Shown: in pieces, positions 31,670-46,000 of the stretch
How positions within the stretch are numbered: position 1 is the first letter of the stretch
How the letters are laid out: each line of letters begins with the position of its first letter
Origin: Paragonimus westermani
Lineage: Eukaryota > Platyhelminthes > Trematoda > Plagiorchiida > Troglotrematidae
Assembly: GCA_008508345.1 (NCBI GenBank)
Contig: QNGE01000147.1
Span: 176,408 to 240,407, forward strand
Reading direction: 5' to 3'
DNA length: 64,000 nt
Notes under the pieces: generated by a model
Seen by the model: the letters and a program-made list of their open reading frames with translations, nothing else
The model's database searches: none
What the model was told of the DNA's origin: nothing
Made by a program: the position numbers and the translations under genes

Positions 31670-34600
31670 AAAGGTTTGTTTCAACCACCATGGAGACCGA
31701 TACACAATCCGCACACTAAAACACACAATTCACGCCGCGCGCTCGCTTGTCGCTCGGTCGTACCTCCGTTTCTATTACCGGCTGCTCGCGCTACGACTCT
31801 ATTTACCCACAACTGATCTTTCGCTTTCCAATCACGTTAATCTAAACCGGTTGCCTCCATTAGGTTGATTATGTGAACGCGTATAACAGTGTTGTGGTAA
31901 CTGGAAAAGAATCGGTGTCTGTCTGCGACATAATGTGTAAAGTTCTGTTTTCCCCACATTGTATATCGCACCATAAGGACAGTCCCACCTCGTCCGCTCG
32001 ATGCATTTGATCGCGCTTTTTGTTTGCTTGCTTGTTGACTTACGCGCCACCATGATGGTATACCCACTTCAGACTTGCACGTGCACCTGACGGCAAAATT
32101 CTCAGCCTCCCTATTAATTATCATGTATGGATGTCTTGCGACTTTCCAGGAGGCCCGCTTTAACGTTTGCATAGCATACTTCGGACCTCTTGTTTATTAT
32201 TGTTTCCTCTTCACGTCCGGTTCCTATAGCGTGCTTCCTTTGTCAATTTATTTTATTTTACAATGCAAGGCCTTTTTTATTTATCCATTTGGTTATGAAC
32301 ACTTTTGCTGTTGCTGCTTGTCGGAACAGATCAGGTAACCTTGACCACACTTGGTACGAGTTTACTTCTATTCCCTGACAGCTTGTCGAATTATTGTGAA
32401 ATTATGAAGTACCTTAATATCCTTCACCACAACTGGGTTCCAAGGATGTTTGTAGTCTTCAAGAATTAGCCACACAGGCGTTTTGTGAAGCGGCAGTGGG
32501 AACTCACTGTCCGTGGAGCAAAGACTCTCGCAACTCATAGTACGCTTTGTTTTCCTACGTTACAGCCCCCAAATAACACGTGGGGACTTTTAAATTCACC
32601 TTTTGAACCACCGATGCTCTTATCATTCTGCGATTTCCATTGTCACCCGGGGAACACGAAGGTTCCAGCCGATTTGCCGGAAGCAGTTGGATGCACTTTT
32701 CTACATTCGTGGGGAGAAGCTGCCCATCTGGGCACCCGTTAACTTTATCTAGGTCATCCTACATGCTTGTAGTTTCAACACTTACAGCAACATCTACATC
32801 ATCAGCAGAGGCGCAGCAGTAAAACTTCAGTTGTTAACGGAGACCAACAACGAACTTTGGAAACGGTGGTGCTATCAGCGTTAATACGTAAGGCGTACTG
32901 CCGGCTGCTACACTTTCCGTGGACCTTACTTCCGCCGTCTTCACATAAAGGTGCTTCTCCCTGAAAAGTCCCATAACCATCCTGGCAGCTGCTAAGAAAG
33001 ACTAAAACCCTCACGTTCGATCCGTAATAGTTGATGATATGCTGAGCAGAATACTGTACTGAGATTCCAATAGCACACCCTGAATTCAGTGCTATTATCC
33101 ATCCTTGTAGTGATATGGTTTGTGAGATTGAAGATATGGGTGGTAGGATTCCGTAAAGTCCATCTTCTGGATCTTAATGCCTCAGAACGGACAATATCTA
33201 GCACCAGAGTCATAGTGACGTCTGGCATCTGTACCGTATCGAAAACGGTGGAGAACTGTCGCATTTGTACCGGTGGTTTAACAACGCTGCCCGCGGCGTG
33301 TGCAATGCTGCTTGGACCTCTTTTCACAAACTGCTTGACGTGTAATCTCCGGAAAGGACCTCGGGATGTTTGGGATGATCTTCTACCGATATGGTTTCAC
33401 AACTGACCCTTTATTCTGGTTTACTTACGGTGAATTCTTTGTAGTCCTCGTGTGCTTCCATCAGCCCACCTAAGTTAATTCTTTACATCCTAGTCTACAC
33501 TTTGCACCTCTACACTACGTCTATCTTCTCCTCACCTGCATGGACCCCTTGTGCTGAACGTTTCTTCAATTTTATTCACTTTCTCTTCAACTGTGTCTAC
33601 TTGTGGGACACACTTCGTGGAAACTGTCATTACCACTTCATCCCACTCAAATCAGCATCCGATTTTAGTTGCTGATTATCCATTGACCGAAGGACCGGCA
33701 TTCGACAGTAAGGTTGGAGTAGGTGCAACAAAATATTCTAGCGATCACGTTTGAAAGTTCGCTGGAGTCCCTTGTTATTACTCAGTCGAGAGGTGTGATT
33801 GTCTTCCCCTCCGTCAGCCTGAGAACGCTAAGACCGTGGCAAATTAATGTTCTCTCATTTAGAAGCTATTGTCAAGTTTTACCAAACGCATATCCAGGCA
33901 CAAGATACTAAGTTGTCCTCACCTATAGAGTCTCCGTGGCGTATGTTTATCTCCTGTTGAAGTTGAGAAACTGCTCGCTACCTTCTCCAATAGAGAAGGG
34001 TCATTTGTAATAACACGAAATAGCAGTTTTGCCTCACCGCCCCGTTGTAAAGCGATTCGAAAGTTTAATAATTCCAGCATGCACCCCCGACCTTTTGCGT
34101 GGGCTACGGATTTGCACAATTAACGATATAACTCCCCTGTTCACTCTATCAACTTGTTCATCTACCCTGCGCCTCAGATGGCCAGTTTAGCAAACTTTAT
34201 CAGCTGACGTTCCAAATAGCCGGGTCTTTGACTGCGAGTACACTCTCGTTCAACTGCTTTTCTGAGAGCTCCTTCCATTTACATTTGTTCGCCATGCACC
34301 CGGCATTTGTAGGCAAAACTCTGCGGACCCCCACACAAACACCTCCTGCTTCATCTGTAGTAGAGTAAGGAGCAGTAGGCCGCTACCGCGCTTTGTCTGA
34401 ACACCCCGACGTTTCTTTGAAAGGTGCCCTTTACTGTTCCCAGATTTTACTCTGGAATGGTCGCCACGTATTCACTGCAAAGTTAACATAGTGGGAGTAA
34501 AATTCTCCCCTAACTCACTGCCCGTCAGTTACTTGGTTACCCCTGTCGGTTGTACTTATAATTAGCACCCTTACCCACCGTCACGAAATCACATTCGCTT

Positions 34601-37403
34601 GGACGGCCAGTGTTCCTACTGCTCAACAAGTCGCCAGACATTTGTGTGATTTGGCGCAATGTGGCTGTGAATATTTGTCTCCATACCATTTGGAACTTAT
34701 AACGGTCACTGGTGTTAGGGAATTCTGTCACCAACAAGTTAAAGCTACAGGTGCTCTCAGGTCACAACCATGCTGATGCTAGTTTAGTTCCTGCATGCTG
34801 TGGAGTGTTGATGTGTGTTAGGGAATATGCCGAGTCAAATCTGTTTTCTCCCATCTTGTTTGCACAGCATTTCATGAAAAAATAAAGGATGCAGCTAAGG
34901 ATGGCGTTCTCACCGTTGAAAAGACCTGTATTCCTTTAACTTTTAAGACATGAAACAATTTCTTAAAAATACCTGGAAATGAACATCAGGAGATGATTTA
35001 TCTTTGAATTCCACCACGAAGTAAATACTCTCATTTAATGTCTCTAGACTTCCCGGGTGTGCCCTTCAGAACTTCTACAGTCCCTTCAACCAGTACAGAA
35101 TTCGCCTACTTGCTTCTTTATTCCCAGATTCTGCTTCAGCCATTTATCCTCTACCGCAACTGTAATCAATTTGTAACGTGAAAATGAAAGCAAGCGCGTC
35201 TGTGGGTGCACAATGACGGTTTTGTGTTCGACAAACCGCTCGCTTCATGAAGTCTTCGTTCGTTTTGTATTCAAAGTCCTGTTAACACTTGCCTGTACCG
35301 CAGAAAATGAGTCGACCACTGGATTTACACGCGGCCGGCTGCGCTTCCGGAGAAAGTTAATTTCGACACACTACTAAGGTCTTATGCTGCTTACTCACCA
35401 AACCCCGCTCCCCCACCGACAACGTTTTCTTACTTTTCACTGATGAGACTTCGTTTATCTGAACCTTTGGTGTCACCTACCCTTCCTCATGTTGCCATTG
35501 TGTATCTTGCTGAATTTCACCGTGTTTGTGCATCTCGTTGATATCGCAGTTCACGAAGTTGGTGGGCCCATTACTGAGGTTTGCTTTTTTCACGCCTGGA
35601 TTTCCAACGTTTCGCTGCACGTTGAAACCTACTCACCAAGCTGCCCGACTTTAGGGTATTATTTTTCAGATTGAAGCGGATTACTCAGCGGACTAAGAAA
35701 CTAGCAGGCTATCGCCAACCTATAGACTTGACCGTTCGGGATTGAGCGCGTTGGCGGACAGTACTGTTAGGTGAAGTGCAGCTCGACAAGTCTGCAGATC
35801 TTCCAGATTTACACCGGAAAATTCAATTCCTAATGACAGTTTTCTGCTGTCTTTGTTTCTGTCTAATTGAGCACAAATAACAGCGATTATAGCAGGCGGC
35901 CCTTCCTTCTCCCTTCTAACTACGGCCTTCTTATGGTCTCTTAATTTTTTCCGGTGTCACTGGCTCTCGGTTTAGTAGCCGTCATCAACTTTGTCTTGAA
36001 TTCTGCCTTGTTATGCACAGCAGACAAACGCTGCTTCTTTTCACCCTTACTTTGCTTGCTCCAGTATGTGAAGCAGTGTTTTATCCTTTGGAGTTTGCAC
36101 TTGATTAGACAGTAAACACAGAGCAGTTCCTCATGCACCACCTTAAGATTGAACGTCCATTTTGGGAGCCTTCTAAATCGACGGCTGTGCTACTTATCAC
36201 GCTCACTACGCCAAATAATTATGATTTCTGTCCCCAAAGAACACTTTATTATGCCGAAACCACGAACAGTTGGGTTGGTTAAAAGAATATTCTTTCTTGG
36301 GCCCATGAAAAGAAATGCAGAATTATACCGCTCGTACTATCAGTTAATAAAGTTGGCGGTTCATATGGAATAACTCCAATGATGTAAAGAAATTGGCTGT
36401 ACCGGCGTATACAGAGATAACTTGCTCAGCATGTCCTCAAGCAGCACTACCTGAATTCGGTAGGATTTTTGGCAGTCTGCCGTATTTCCCGAATGGTTGC
36501 CCCCTCTTCTTGTCTAGGCTACCCTCAGTCCACAAATTGCACTCAAAAAGTTGCGTTTTTTCTGCGTGGTGGCAACGTTGTGCGTTTATAATTTAACTCG
36601 GCAAAAAAACTGAGCCTTCCTCAAATCACCAATTCTAAAAATGAATATCTCGTTCCCTTTTACGTATTTCAAACCTTCCGCGCACTGCATGTGCGGCTTT
36701 AAAAAGCTATTCAGATTGAGCTGTTGAATTGGAAATGGGTTCTGTTGCGTGAGCTAAATCATCCGGTTTCACTCAGGTCTTAGTTACACATATATATATC
36801 CAATGTGAGTTCCCTAACCGCAAGGACATTTTTGGCAGACAGGGTTAATTTTCACTCTTGAGGGTGAGTAGAAGTATCAGGACTTAAACAGAGCTGATAA
36901 ACCGAAGTAACCTTTAGATTAACTAGGCTCCTAGAGTTTTAAGATGGTTCTCTCACGCGCGACAAAACACTTTCGACGAAACTCAATCTACTTAGTAGAT
37001 AATTGAAAACAGCAGCGTAATATCAGCGAAGATGGCGGATGGTAGCTGTAAAAGTGATATGGATGAATGCTTGGAATCGGGAGCCAGTGCGTAATAGTGT
37101 AGGATTGTATGCAAGCCATAAAAAGGCTGTCTGCCAAAACGGTCTCAGGGAATTACAACAGAGACAGCAAAGCCTACCTGCTTCAGAGGAACGTTCCACT
37201 TCTTGCACACACTGAACAAAAGTTTTCTTTACACCCCAGAGATTAAGTGTTGCTTCGAGCACAAGAGGTTAACAGCCTGGGCCGTTTTTTTCTGCGGTAT
37301 AAGTCAACGATTAGGACAAGTTGCCGGGGAATTCCTGGTCAGGGAAACGATTAACAAATCACATCTTGGCAACTGAATGTTGGGTTGCGTGGGATCTGCT
37401 TCT
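31670..37403. other. Long stretch without a recognisable gene
   Basis: Frames of 60-111 codons occur on both strands, notably 31837-32172, 32992-33327 and 35941-36141 on minus and 33089-33406 on plus. None shows a family motif or clear splice borders. No copy of the repeats described elsewhere was seen here. It is taken as intergenic, intronic or very old repeat sequence. Confidence 0.4.
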
Positions 37404-38330
37404 CTACCTGAGAAGGACCCTGGTTATGCGGCGTTGAATATCATTAGACGTTAATTTGTCCTTCCGAAGAATGAAAGACGGAACCATACCACCGTTCTCT
37501 GGGTGCAACCGGAGGAAGATTTTATAAGGTAGCTCGAAAAGGGGAACTTTGAATCGCTCCGAAGCCATCTTGAGTGGCACAAACGTGTTGCTAGTCTTTC
37601 TCGCTTTTGCACTGGCTCCGTAGGCCCAGTAGGGAATAAGAAATGAAACTGTAGGTTCATCTCCGCAAGAGCCGAATGAACAGAGAAACAACATACGTGG
37701 TTGATGGCACTCCACAGGTATCGAACATGTATAGCTGGGTACTCCCTAAGTTCAATTCATTCTCACTTATTTGAGACCTGCTGAACAGCAAACTCATGGA
37801 AATTCGTGAAATGGACTGGGCTTTGTGTTTACCAAATAACTGCCATAGTTTAACGTCATTTTCAAATAGTATTAGCTGAGGCCAGATCACATGGGAAGGG
37901 TCGTCAATGAAAACATGAGATAAAGGCGAACCAAGAATAGAGCCCTGAGGCGCACCAACGAATCTATCCCGGCGACGCCGAATGCACATGTGGCGCGTAC
38001 GTGATGATGATGCGGTCCCGGTCAACCCAGGAGGTTGCGTCGCATCCCACAATGATAAATCCTGTTAACCAGGGCAAAATTATTTAACCCGTCGACAGTT
38101 CTCACGAAATCAAGGCAGAATACATCACTGCCACTACCCAGACTAGCAGCCTTTGTACATTGGTTAGTGGTTACCAGCAGATTTTCCGTAATAGAGCTAC
38201 CTTCTTTTAGGCCACTTTGCACGCCGGTTACAAAAGTGCAGGGAAACAGGCACTTAAAAGTGAGCCTTACACTAGTGACTACTATAACTTCAAGCACCCA
38301 CGAAATCCTTTCACGTGGCCGGCAGTTTCC
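37404..38330 (-). pseudogene. CR1/Jockey-like LINE reverse transcriptase fragment
   Basis: On the minus strand, in three successive frames, the RT domain reads in order: QSGLKEGSSITENLL, then DVFCLDFVRTVDGLN (motif A, normally DFSKAFD), then RFVGAPQGSILGSPLSHVF (motif B, PQGS.LG intact), then LILFENDVKLW (motif C, where FADD is changed to FEND). A thumb remnant with IQRRITRVL near 37420 follows. Frameshifts lie near 38030 and 37690. No endonuclease domain is seen upstream. The altered motif C alone would inactivate the polymerase. Confidence 0.75.
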
Positions 38331-41324
38331 AGAATGATTTCATTAATCACAGTTGATGGAGAGCGAAATATTAGCCACTTCTAACTGTTGAGTACTAAGC
38401 CCTTTATTATGGACTCCGTGAACCACAGATTGAGGGGTTCAGGAGGTTGATCGGCCAATTCAGACCATGCTTCCGTGGTAGTTACGCTGGGACCAGGAGC
38501 AATGCCTTTAGAAAACACGAGTTTTACCAGAGTAGGCACTTGAGAAACCTTCGCAGTTCTAACACCGTCCGTTAGTTCAGCAGTTCAAATGTAATGGTCG
38601 GGGGTGTACAAACAAAATGTTTGCCAGAGCACTTGCGGCCTTTACTTCATAGTTCGCTCATCCTATGTAGCTGTGGTGCTTTTCCATTGGTTTTGTTTTC
38701 ACTCTTATATATGTCAAACGATGAGTTCCATGCTGTTGATAAGGTGTGTAGTCGATTAATTCTGGTGCCTTAAAAATTCCTCCTCAGTAAACGTGGTACG
38801 TTGGCTCACGGTTTGCGTATAATTAGCCATTTAATTATTACTCTGATAAGTCGCCAACGCGCGCCATTCTCTTGAGAGCAAGCTTTTATGTGTGACCACA
38901 AAGGGAGGCAAGTGAATTGTTGTTTTTCCTGACTGCCATTGGTGTTCACCTTCAATTTTTGTAGAGAGAGAATCGGTCAGTGTAATGCAGAGTTTGCCAG
39001 CACTGTGTGGGGTTGAAATGACCCCAAGCCTGCCTCAAATATGGATGCAACGTATCCGTATTCATCTCGCTATACGCTTCACAGTCGTCGGGACCTGGAC
39101 CCACTAGGCCACTACTGCAAATGAGTTCGAACTAGGTCACTGAGTGATCACCTTTTCCGAGGGGTGCAGTAAATTTGAAGTTACTAACTGTTAGTTTTCC
39201 ATCAGTAGGAAGAAGGCCAAGACATGAAAGATTATGACCATCCAGCCAAGGTATAAAATCAGGCATACTGTCGGTTAAGCAGAGGCTTCCATCAACTTAA
39301 AAAATCATGTTGTCATTAGACTATCGCAGCTCATGTATGAGTACATACATAAGTGGAGTTTTTGGAAGTGGATTTATCTCATTAGAGCAGCATGATAGAA
39401 ATCTGGAAAGACGGTAATTACTCAACCAGCTAGGCTAATTTCATCTGTCGTAAGTTGCAGTAGACGATTGTTTGTGCAGTATATCGATCAATCAGAGGTC
39501 AGCGTCGACAAATCGGAACGTACACCAAAGTATTTCAACAATCCAGGTAAGCTCTGAACAACCACAGCAAACAGTCTCGTGTAAAACGTTCCAACGGAAC
39601 TACGGTGCTCATTCCCACCTTCTATATTACGGGTGCAAAGTGGCGTTATGTCGTGGAGGTGAAAATGGAGAGTTCAAATAAGCTCGGGGTGCAGGCCAAC
39701 CCCCAGAACTACTCAAGGATTCACAAAGAATCAACATAACAGATCTCAATAGACATGTTCAATAAACGGGGGGTTAATAATAAAACAAATGACGGGGTAC
39801 TAAAGTGGGTGCTTGAGTTGGGTGTGTGACGATTGTCGTGTTTTATAAAAAATCGGTGACCATGTTCCCCCTCCTCATTTATTCCCTTCTCGTTGACCCT
39901 TCTTCCTCTTATCTCGGAATTCTCCCTGGTAGGGATTAAGAGCGTTTCTTTCAACGACTGAAAAAGACCATTGAAGTTACGCGCGTGACAGGTTATTTCT
40001 CCCGCGAACGTTGACCCAGATGTATTACTGAATCTTGTTACCGCCCACTCGTTGGAAGTTTCTCTCGCGTAGTTCACTCTCACTCACTTCCCATTGTTGG
40101 ACCTTCGTTTGTACGTATCCTGGTTTCATTTGCGTTTGATCAGTCTGCCGTTACGCGACTGTTACCTTTGATCACACTTACCTGAACCGTTTTCTTGGAC
40201 ATTGTATATTTGGTGGATTGAATATGAGGTTTTATTTGTTTTCCCTTATTCAGTTTATCATAATTTCCTTGTAACTTCAGACCTAATTAATAAGAAACAC
40301 GCCAATACGACAGCCTTCCTTTTTGAATCCGAATCGTTTGCTCCACTGGCACTGAATTTATAGACGCTCGTTGATTACAGGAGAGACTGTCCTGGATTCA
40401 GCCTATCAGTAGACGTTGCGAGTAGACTGAGTGCCTTTCGAACACCTACGAGACGCTCAAGATTAACGCGAATCTCCTGTTTGCGCCGGAGGTGCAGCGA
40501 GCAGCCTACAGTGTTGTGGATGGAACCACAACCATTTCCGCTGATATCGGGTACGGTGACCACAAGCTCTCAAAGTCACCAATGGTGCCACAAAATATCG
40601 GCGGCTTATCAAACTGATCTTAAAATGAAGAAGACGAAACACTGCGCCAGAAGTTATAACGCGACGGTTGTGAGGAATCACCCCCATGATATACGTCTTT
40701 ATATCCTCTAAGCTAATGGCCTTGGGATGTCCTGGACAACTTTTATTAATAAGAGAGCTCTGGCGGGAGAACAGACGGATGTTTCGAGTCTGTCAGCTTG
40801 AAAGCAGAAGCCAGAGAGTTACACTGGTTTCTAGCGCATCCTGGTCCTTGCAACTGAAAGTTTGGCACGCTCTCCGCTAACATTGTCTTAAATTACAGCT
40901 GTTCTCTCAGGTGAAAATTGACTTTGGAGTTAATATAGAGACCCTAAGCAACTTGACACACCTCTAAATTACCATCAGCATTCAGTTGTGCAATGCGAGC
41001 TAGTCAAGGATTCCAAAATGTCGGTGAATCAGGGGTCACACAGGAGAACAGGCTGCACTGCTGATTTGCTCACTGGTCACACCAGAGATCAAAATCAGGC
41101 TCACCTCGTGAAGTTCGGGATAATCTGGATAGCGAACATGCCGTTCATTGCAACCAGTTTCATGTTCTTGAGCGTACTAGCAAAAACATCTCTGAAAGTT
41201 CCACCCGAGTAGGCACAAGATGTAGATGCTGCTTGGGAGTGCACCAGTGTTTTAAACGGACATAACAGTCAGCTTTAACATAGACTGGATAGCAAGACCA
41301 GACTAGAGAAGAATGCAGCTCGTT
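38331..41324. other. No supported gene
   Basis: A 120-codon minus-strand frame at 39721-40083 and several smaller frames were inspected; no family motif was found. A weak plus-strand frame sits at 40481-40711. Confidence 0.4.
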
Positions 41325-41480
41325 TTAATCTTCTTTTTTGTTGCCCATGGCCATCTTCATCTGGATGTACTTAATCGAATCGTTCACGGTGGGTCTGGCT
41401 ATCCTCACGTCATCTTGTACCCGCCCGGCCCGTGGACGACGGCCATAGAGTAATGGTTTTCCATCCAGTTGTACGCTTCT
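41325..41480 (-). CDS. Possible C-terminal exon, minus strand
   Basis: On the minus strand an open frame after a TGA reads DGKPLLYGRRPRAGRV, then NDSIKYIQMKMAMGNKK, and ends at TAA (41325). The charge pattern and lysine-rich tail resemble a protein C-terminus. The acceptor is not evident and an alternative frame is also open for part of the way, so this is tentative. Confidence 0.27.
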   Translation of the reverse strand, partial: RSVQLDGKPLLYGRRPRAGRVQDDVRIARPTVNDSIKYIQMKMAMGNKKED

Positions 41481-44400
41481 TCAGGATCTCCCATTTATGC
41501 TGCGTGTGTGCGTGTGGGCAGTCCACCAGAAGCACTACGTGACCCGACCTCCAACACGAAACCCCTGTACAGATGGTAGACCGTCTAACCTGTCTACCGT
41601 ACTTAATTTAAATATTTAGCCGGTTAACGGCAGCGAGGTAGATTACAACGATAATTCACAATGTTCTTAACAGCGTGTTGTAGGAAAATTGGAAGCATTC
41701 CCAGAAGCTAGAGTTTTAAGACCGTATCTACATTCTGGAGTAATCAACGACTCTGTACTAAGGGTTGTTTCCTCAGCCCAGGCCGAGGACGGGCCTTGCA
41801 ACTATTCGAGTCTCGACTCTCTTATCCGCCATCATCCACTGAAGGAAAGTGCTGTTTCCAGGAATCATGTCGAGCAATAATTCAGTAGAAATTAGATCGC
41901 AATATGGTATTTCAAATCGAAGAAGATACGAGCTCGGATTAGTTGACCAAACTTGCGGCGACCATCTTTAACTACCATTCACTCGTTGAATGAATCAGGC
42001 GTCCTGTGGACATCTCATACTTAGTAAAATGGCACGTTTTGGAGCAATCCGTCGATTGTCGGTAAGGTTGACGCGGTCAGAACTTCACTGTCACTAACCT
42101 CGTACCAAACATGCGCGAACGCAGCAGAAGTCTGTGGTTAGCTGACTTCGGTTACATTCATTGGGATGTGGGGAAACTGGGCGCTCAAGTCTTCTTCTGT
42201 CGTTATCTACAGGGGTATACGTTTCATCTGACTTGGTCATTCTAATCATCCCGATGGGCGTGAAGACAAAAATAATCGCTGAATCACTCAAAGAAGTGTG
42301 TCCACACCTTGATTCCCTCAGGCTGGGCTTGGCCTAGAGAGTGCCAGGTCCGTATACATCAGGTTTGCCGCTGTTCTCCACTTAAAGGCTGTGCACACCG
42401 CAAAAGGACTCCACAATACTCGGCCGTGTGTCTTGGCGCCAGGCAAATAATGTAACCCCTGAAATTCTTCAGAAATGCAAGCTGTACGTCCAAAGACGTG
42501 CTTCAAATCGTGGGTACGTCAATAAAGCATGATCGTCACCGCATACTCCACCTGGAGGAGGTTTATTTGGGGAGTCGACGCTAAGTGGAGCAGGGCATTC
42601 TTCGAGAGTCCCCGCGGTGGCCTACGGTTTCGTCACAGGCGATGCGCTTCTGGACCATGCGGGTGATAGGTTGACCATATAGGTTCTTAAAACCCAAGTT
42701 GACCCCCACCTAAATCCAGGCATCTCGTCGAACAAATGCTGTTGACCGGCGTTCATGATAGAGCCGGAAAAGTGCCCAGTTCTTTTGCAATTGGCGGGGA
42801 AACCTTTCAAAATATACGTAGAAGGCTGGTTAAGAAATCCAACTCTGAAGGGTGATTGGGTTGGCACAGAGCCAGCTGGCCCCGTTGCATTTGATTTTTT
42901 AATTGTTGTGGGCCATCATGTTCTCCCAGAGTAAGTCCCGGACCGTCGACTCCGTCCGCGGCAAGGGCTCAAGCCGGCTAATCGTGCCTTACAATTTGTT
43001 GTCTCATTAATCCGGTGACTCGTGTAAATTCCACTTCGAGTGGCGAAAGTAAGCGGTACCCGACCGGTGTCCTCGCTGGACCCTTATGAGGATGCACCGT
43101 ATAAAACAACCTCCCCCCCTTCGTTCACTCAATTGGCCAAGTTAAGCTCGCAGGTCTGCGGAAAGATATGGAAATCCAAACGTGACTCATTAAGAATCTC
43201 TATTTTTAATCGTGGTGGTCCACATTGACAACTAATTTTCGTAAAAACCCCTGCATAGAGCACCAATGGAACTCATGAGCCTGAGGGGCTTATGGTGGTC
43301 TAGTCAAGACCACGTTTTTGTCTGCCCTCTCAGATGGCATTCCAGTCATACTAAACACAGAGTTTATTCCAATCCCTTATGAAATTTTCATTAGGCTCTC
43401 ATGTATGCCGGCACCTCTTCTTTTGGACGCCTATTTTCTGATGAGGCTGCCGCCTGGCGCCGTATGTTGCTCAGAAGAATCGGGAGTTATAACCACCGCA
43501 AGGCTGAGTAGATTAGATACAAGCTTCGACTCCTTCAGTAGGGCTGCCACTGCCCACACGGTTACTAGCAAGGAGGGTTGTTATTCGTTCCAGGAGACAC
43601 AAACATACAAATAGCAAGTGAAACAAGAGACAGTTCACCATACCCATATATGATCGAGGAGGACCTTAGACGTGAAAGACATGGGCAGGAAGTGAACTGA
43701 GACAGGAACCCAGGAAACACTTAGCAAAGTTGCGGCATTGTCATCAGTGCTGCCAACCTGGAGATCAACAGTCAAACTGGACAATTAAAAGTGGACTGGC
43801 ATTCCAAACACTTGGTCATAGTGAAGCGCGGATCAATGAGATTCAGCCAATCGACGGAGAAACTCGGAATCATTGAACTACGCTCAGTGGACCCGCTACG
43901 TCTAGTAATGTGCGTCAGTAATACAGCAGGCGCCCATTTCATCATCAGCACGCCAAGCGACAGATTCCAGTCCGAAAGCAATTGCCGCACAAGTGGGTTT
44001 GTCTTGCACAAAGCGTCAAAGTACGATGTGAGATTAAAAACTGAATGGAAGGAGATAACGACAAACCTCGATATCAGGCCTATGGAAAACTTACAAAGCC
44101 CGAGGTTACCTATTCACACAAACATAACCAAACACAAAGGAGTGCATAAAAGCGAGGCGTTGAGGTGCAAGTGGAACTGGGGTAACAGCTGAACGAGGAT
44201 TCAGCAGCAGTAGGGTGTATGGACGAATTGACTGGATGAAAAGAGTGTTCGGCAGGTAAACGACAACAAAGGTATTTCGAATTACCGCTCTTCATGGATA
44301 TAATTCTCCACTGGCAAATCGAACGCTACCGGAATATTTAACAAAATCAGAGTAATTACAGAAAGGGAGCGCAGTCACGAACTTTCTATCATGCGCATGA

Positions 44401-44639
44401 CCGTTTTGACTGACCCAACACTGGCAGATACCTCGGCAAATCGCCGTTTGACAGAGTTGTAAATTTGCGCAAATATTCATATGAAATAAAACCAAATTAC
44501 TTGCGACTAGTGTTTTTAACAAAATTATTGATCGCCCATTACGTGGCAGAACATGATGATTCATCTGTGGTCACAAATTTCCAGAACTATTGAATACAGC
44601 TTTTTGAGATGTAGTTCGTGTCTTGCCCATTTTCTGCTC
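41481..44639. other. No supported gene
   Basis: The longest frame is 133 codons on plus at 43791-44192, with no domain. Others (42318-42506 and 42622-42867 on minus; 43318-43614 on plus) are likewise unassigned. Confidence 0.4.
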
Positions 44640-46000
44640 TTTAAAACATTGTTAAGGAGAAGCTGGATTGGACAGAAATACTCGGACGGCGCCATCCAAA
44701 TATCCAGAAAGCCTTCGTCCCCGTCAACCACTGGCTGTAGGGTTGGAAGCTACGCAAAGCTGCAATATCTACAAACTGTAGATGAGTCTAGTCGTTTCTG
44801 GCTGGGAGATGGTGTGGCATGACTACAAGAACAGTACTGTCGGAGGCAGTTTCTGTGCCAGGTGGAGTACTTTGTGGTTAAATCCAAGTCTCTCTGCTCT
44901 TCCCGGTATACATAAATGACGTGACTGACAACCTAGTTAGTTCATTTAACCCGTATTCGGATGATGAAAACCTGGTTGGAGGTGTGTCATACTCGCGCTC
45001 TCTCCAGGGCTCATTGGGAAAGTCCATGGTGATTCGCAATTTTCATGCTGGTGGGACACTTCGTGGATACGTAATTGGTCCACTACTGTTTTTGATGCCC
45101 ATCATTGATCTCACTAAAAACTTGAATCGTCCCTTCCACATCTTTTTTGATGATGTGAATCTTTTAAAATACCTGACAGCACGAGCATACAGGGAGACCT
45201 GAACACTAGTTAGAGATGACCTCGTGGATGGCAGCTACCATTGAATGCGAGCGAGTGTGGCCAGATGCTTGCAGGGAAGCAGCCAGGATCAACCGGGACT
45301 TTGGCTAGGTGGGTGAAAAGAAGGCGCTGAGAGAGGTACAGACAGACAAGTAATTGAAAGCCCGCACAGTGGAGAACTCCAAAGTCCTCCAGCAGTGTTT
45401 ACAGACCGCCCAAGAAAGAATAAAGTACAGTGTACGTTGTGAAAAACGTTCACGTAATGAAGACCCAAAGTGCTTTTGCCAGGCTACGAATTGTACGTTA
45501 CGCCGCGTCCAGAATACTGTGAGAATTTCTGAAGCCCGCGTACGGTGAGAAAGCATGAGGATAGTCGAGAACGTTCAGAGGTCTTTTACGAGACTACCGG
45601 AGTGAACACGAAATAACTCGCTCGAAGACAGGCTATGGAAACTTGATCAGTTTTCTCTTGCTTGAAGGAGAACCAGGGGGAACTGTTAGAAGCGTTCAAG
45701 CTTCCTGAGGAAATGACAACAGTTGACGTGGAATCTTCGCTCACTCCGCATACAAATTCACACTTCCAGGGCCACAATCTTACTTTGCAGAAGAAGAGAG
45801 CTGTCACGGTGGTTTGGGCCAACTCCTTCGTATGTCAATTTACCAACCGTTGAACCATGCTCCCACAGTGTGCAGCTTCCTCTGACAGTGTGACAAACTT
45901 CATGGGAAGGATTGTGTCGGCCAACATTCTTCCCAGGCCTGTTGTGAAAAGCCTGTTTAGGTGCACTTCCCTAGTACCGTCTCTCTCATAGATCAGAGTT
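44640..46000 (+). pseudogene. CR1-like LINE 3-prime end with two RT palm segments
   Basis: A first RT palm at 44820-44990 reads VPGGVLCG, a stop, then LLFPVYINDVTDNL and YSDDENLV. A second at about 45010-45200 reads GYVIGPLLFLMPIIDLTKNL and FFDDVNLLKYL. Both contain the block between motif B and the catalytic Asp-Asp, so this is a tandem pair and not one enzyme. Downstream come the WQLPLNASECGQML thumb motif, the VENVQRSFTRL motif with NNSLEDRLWKLDQFSL, and the C-terminal HFQGHNLTLQKKRA block near 45760, all in the usual LINE order. Many stops and frameshifts are present. The 5-prime half of the element is missing. Confidence 0.75.
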
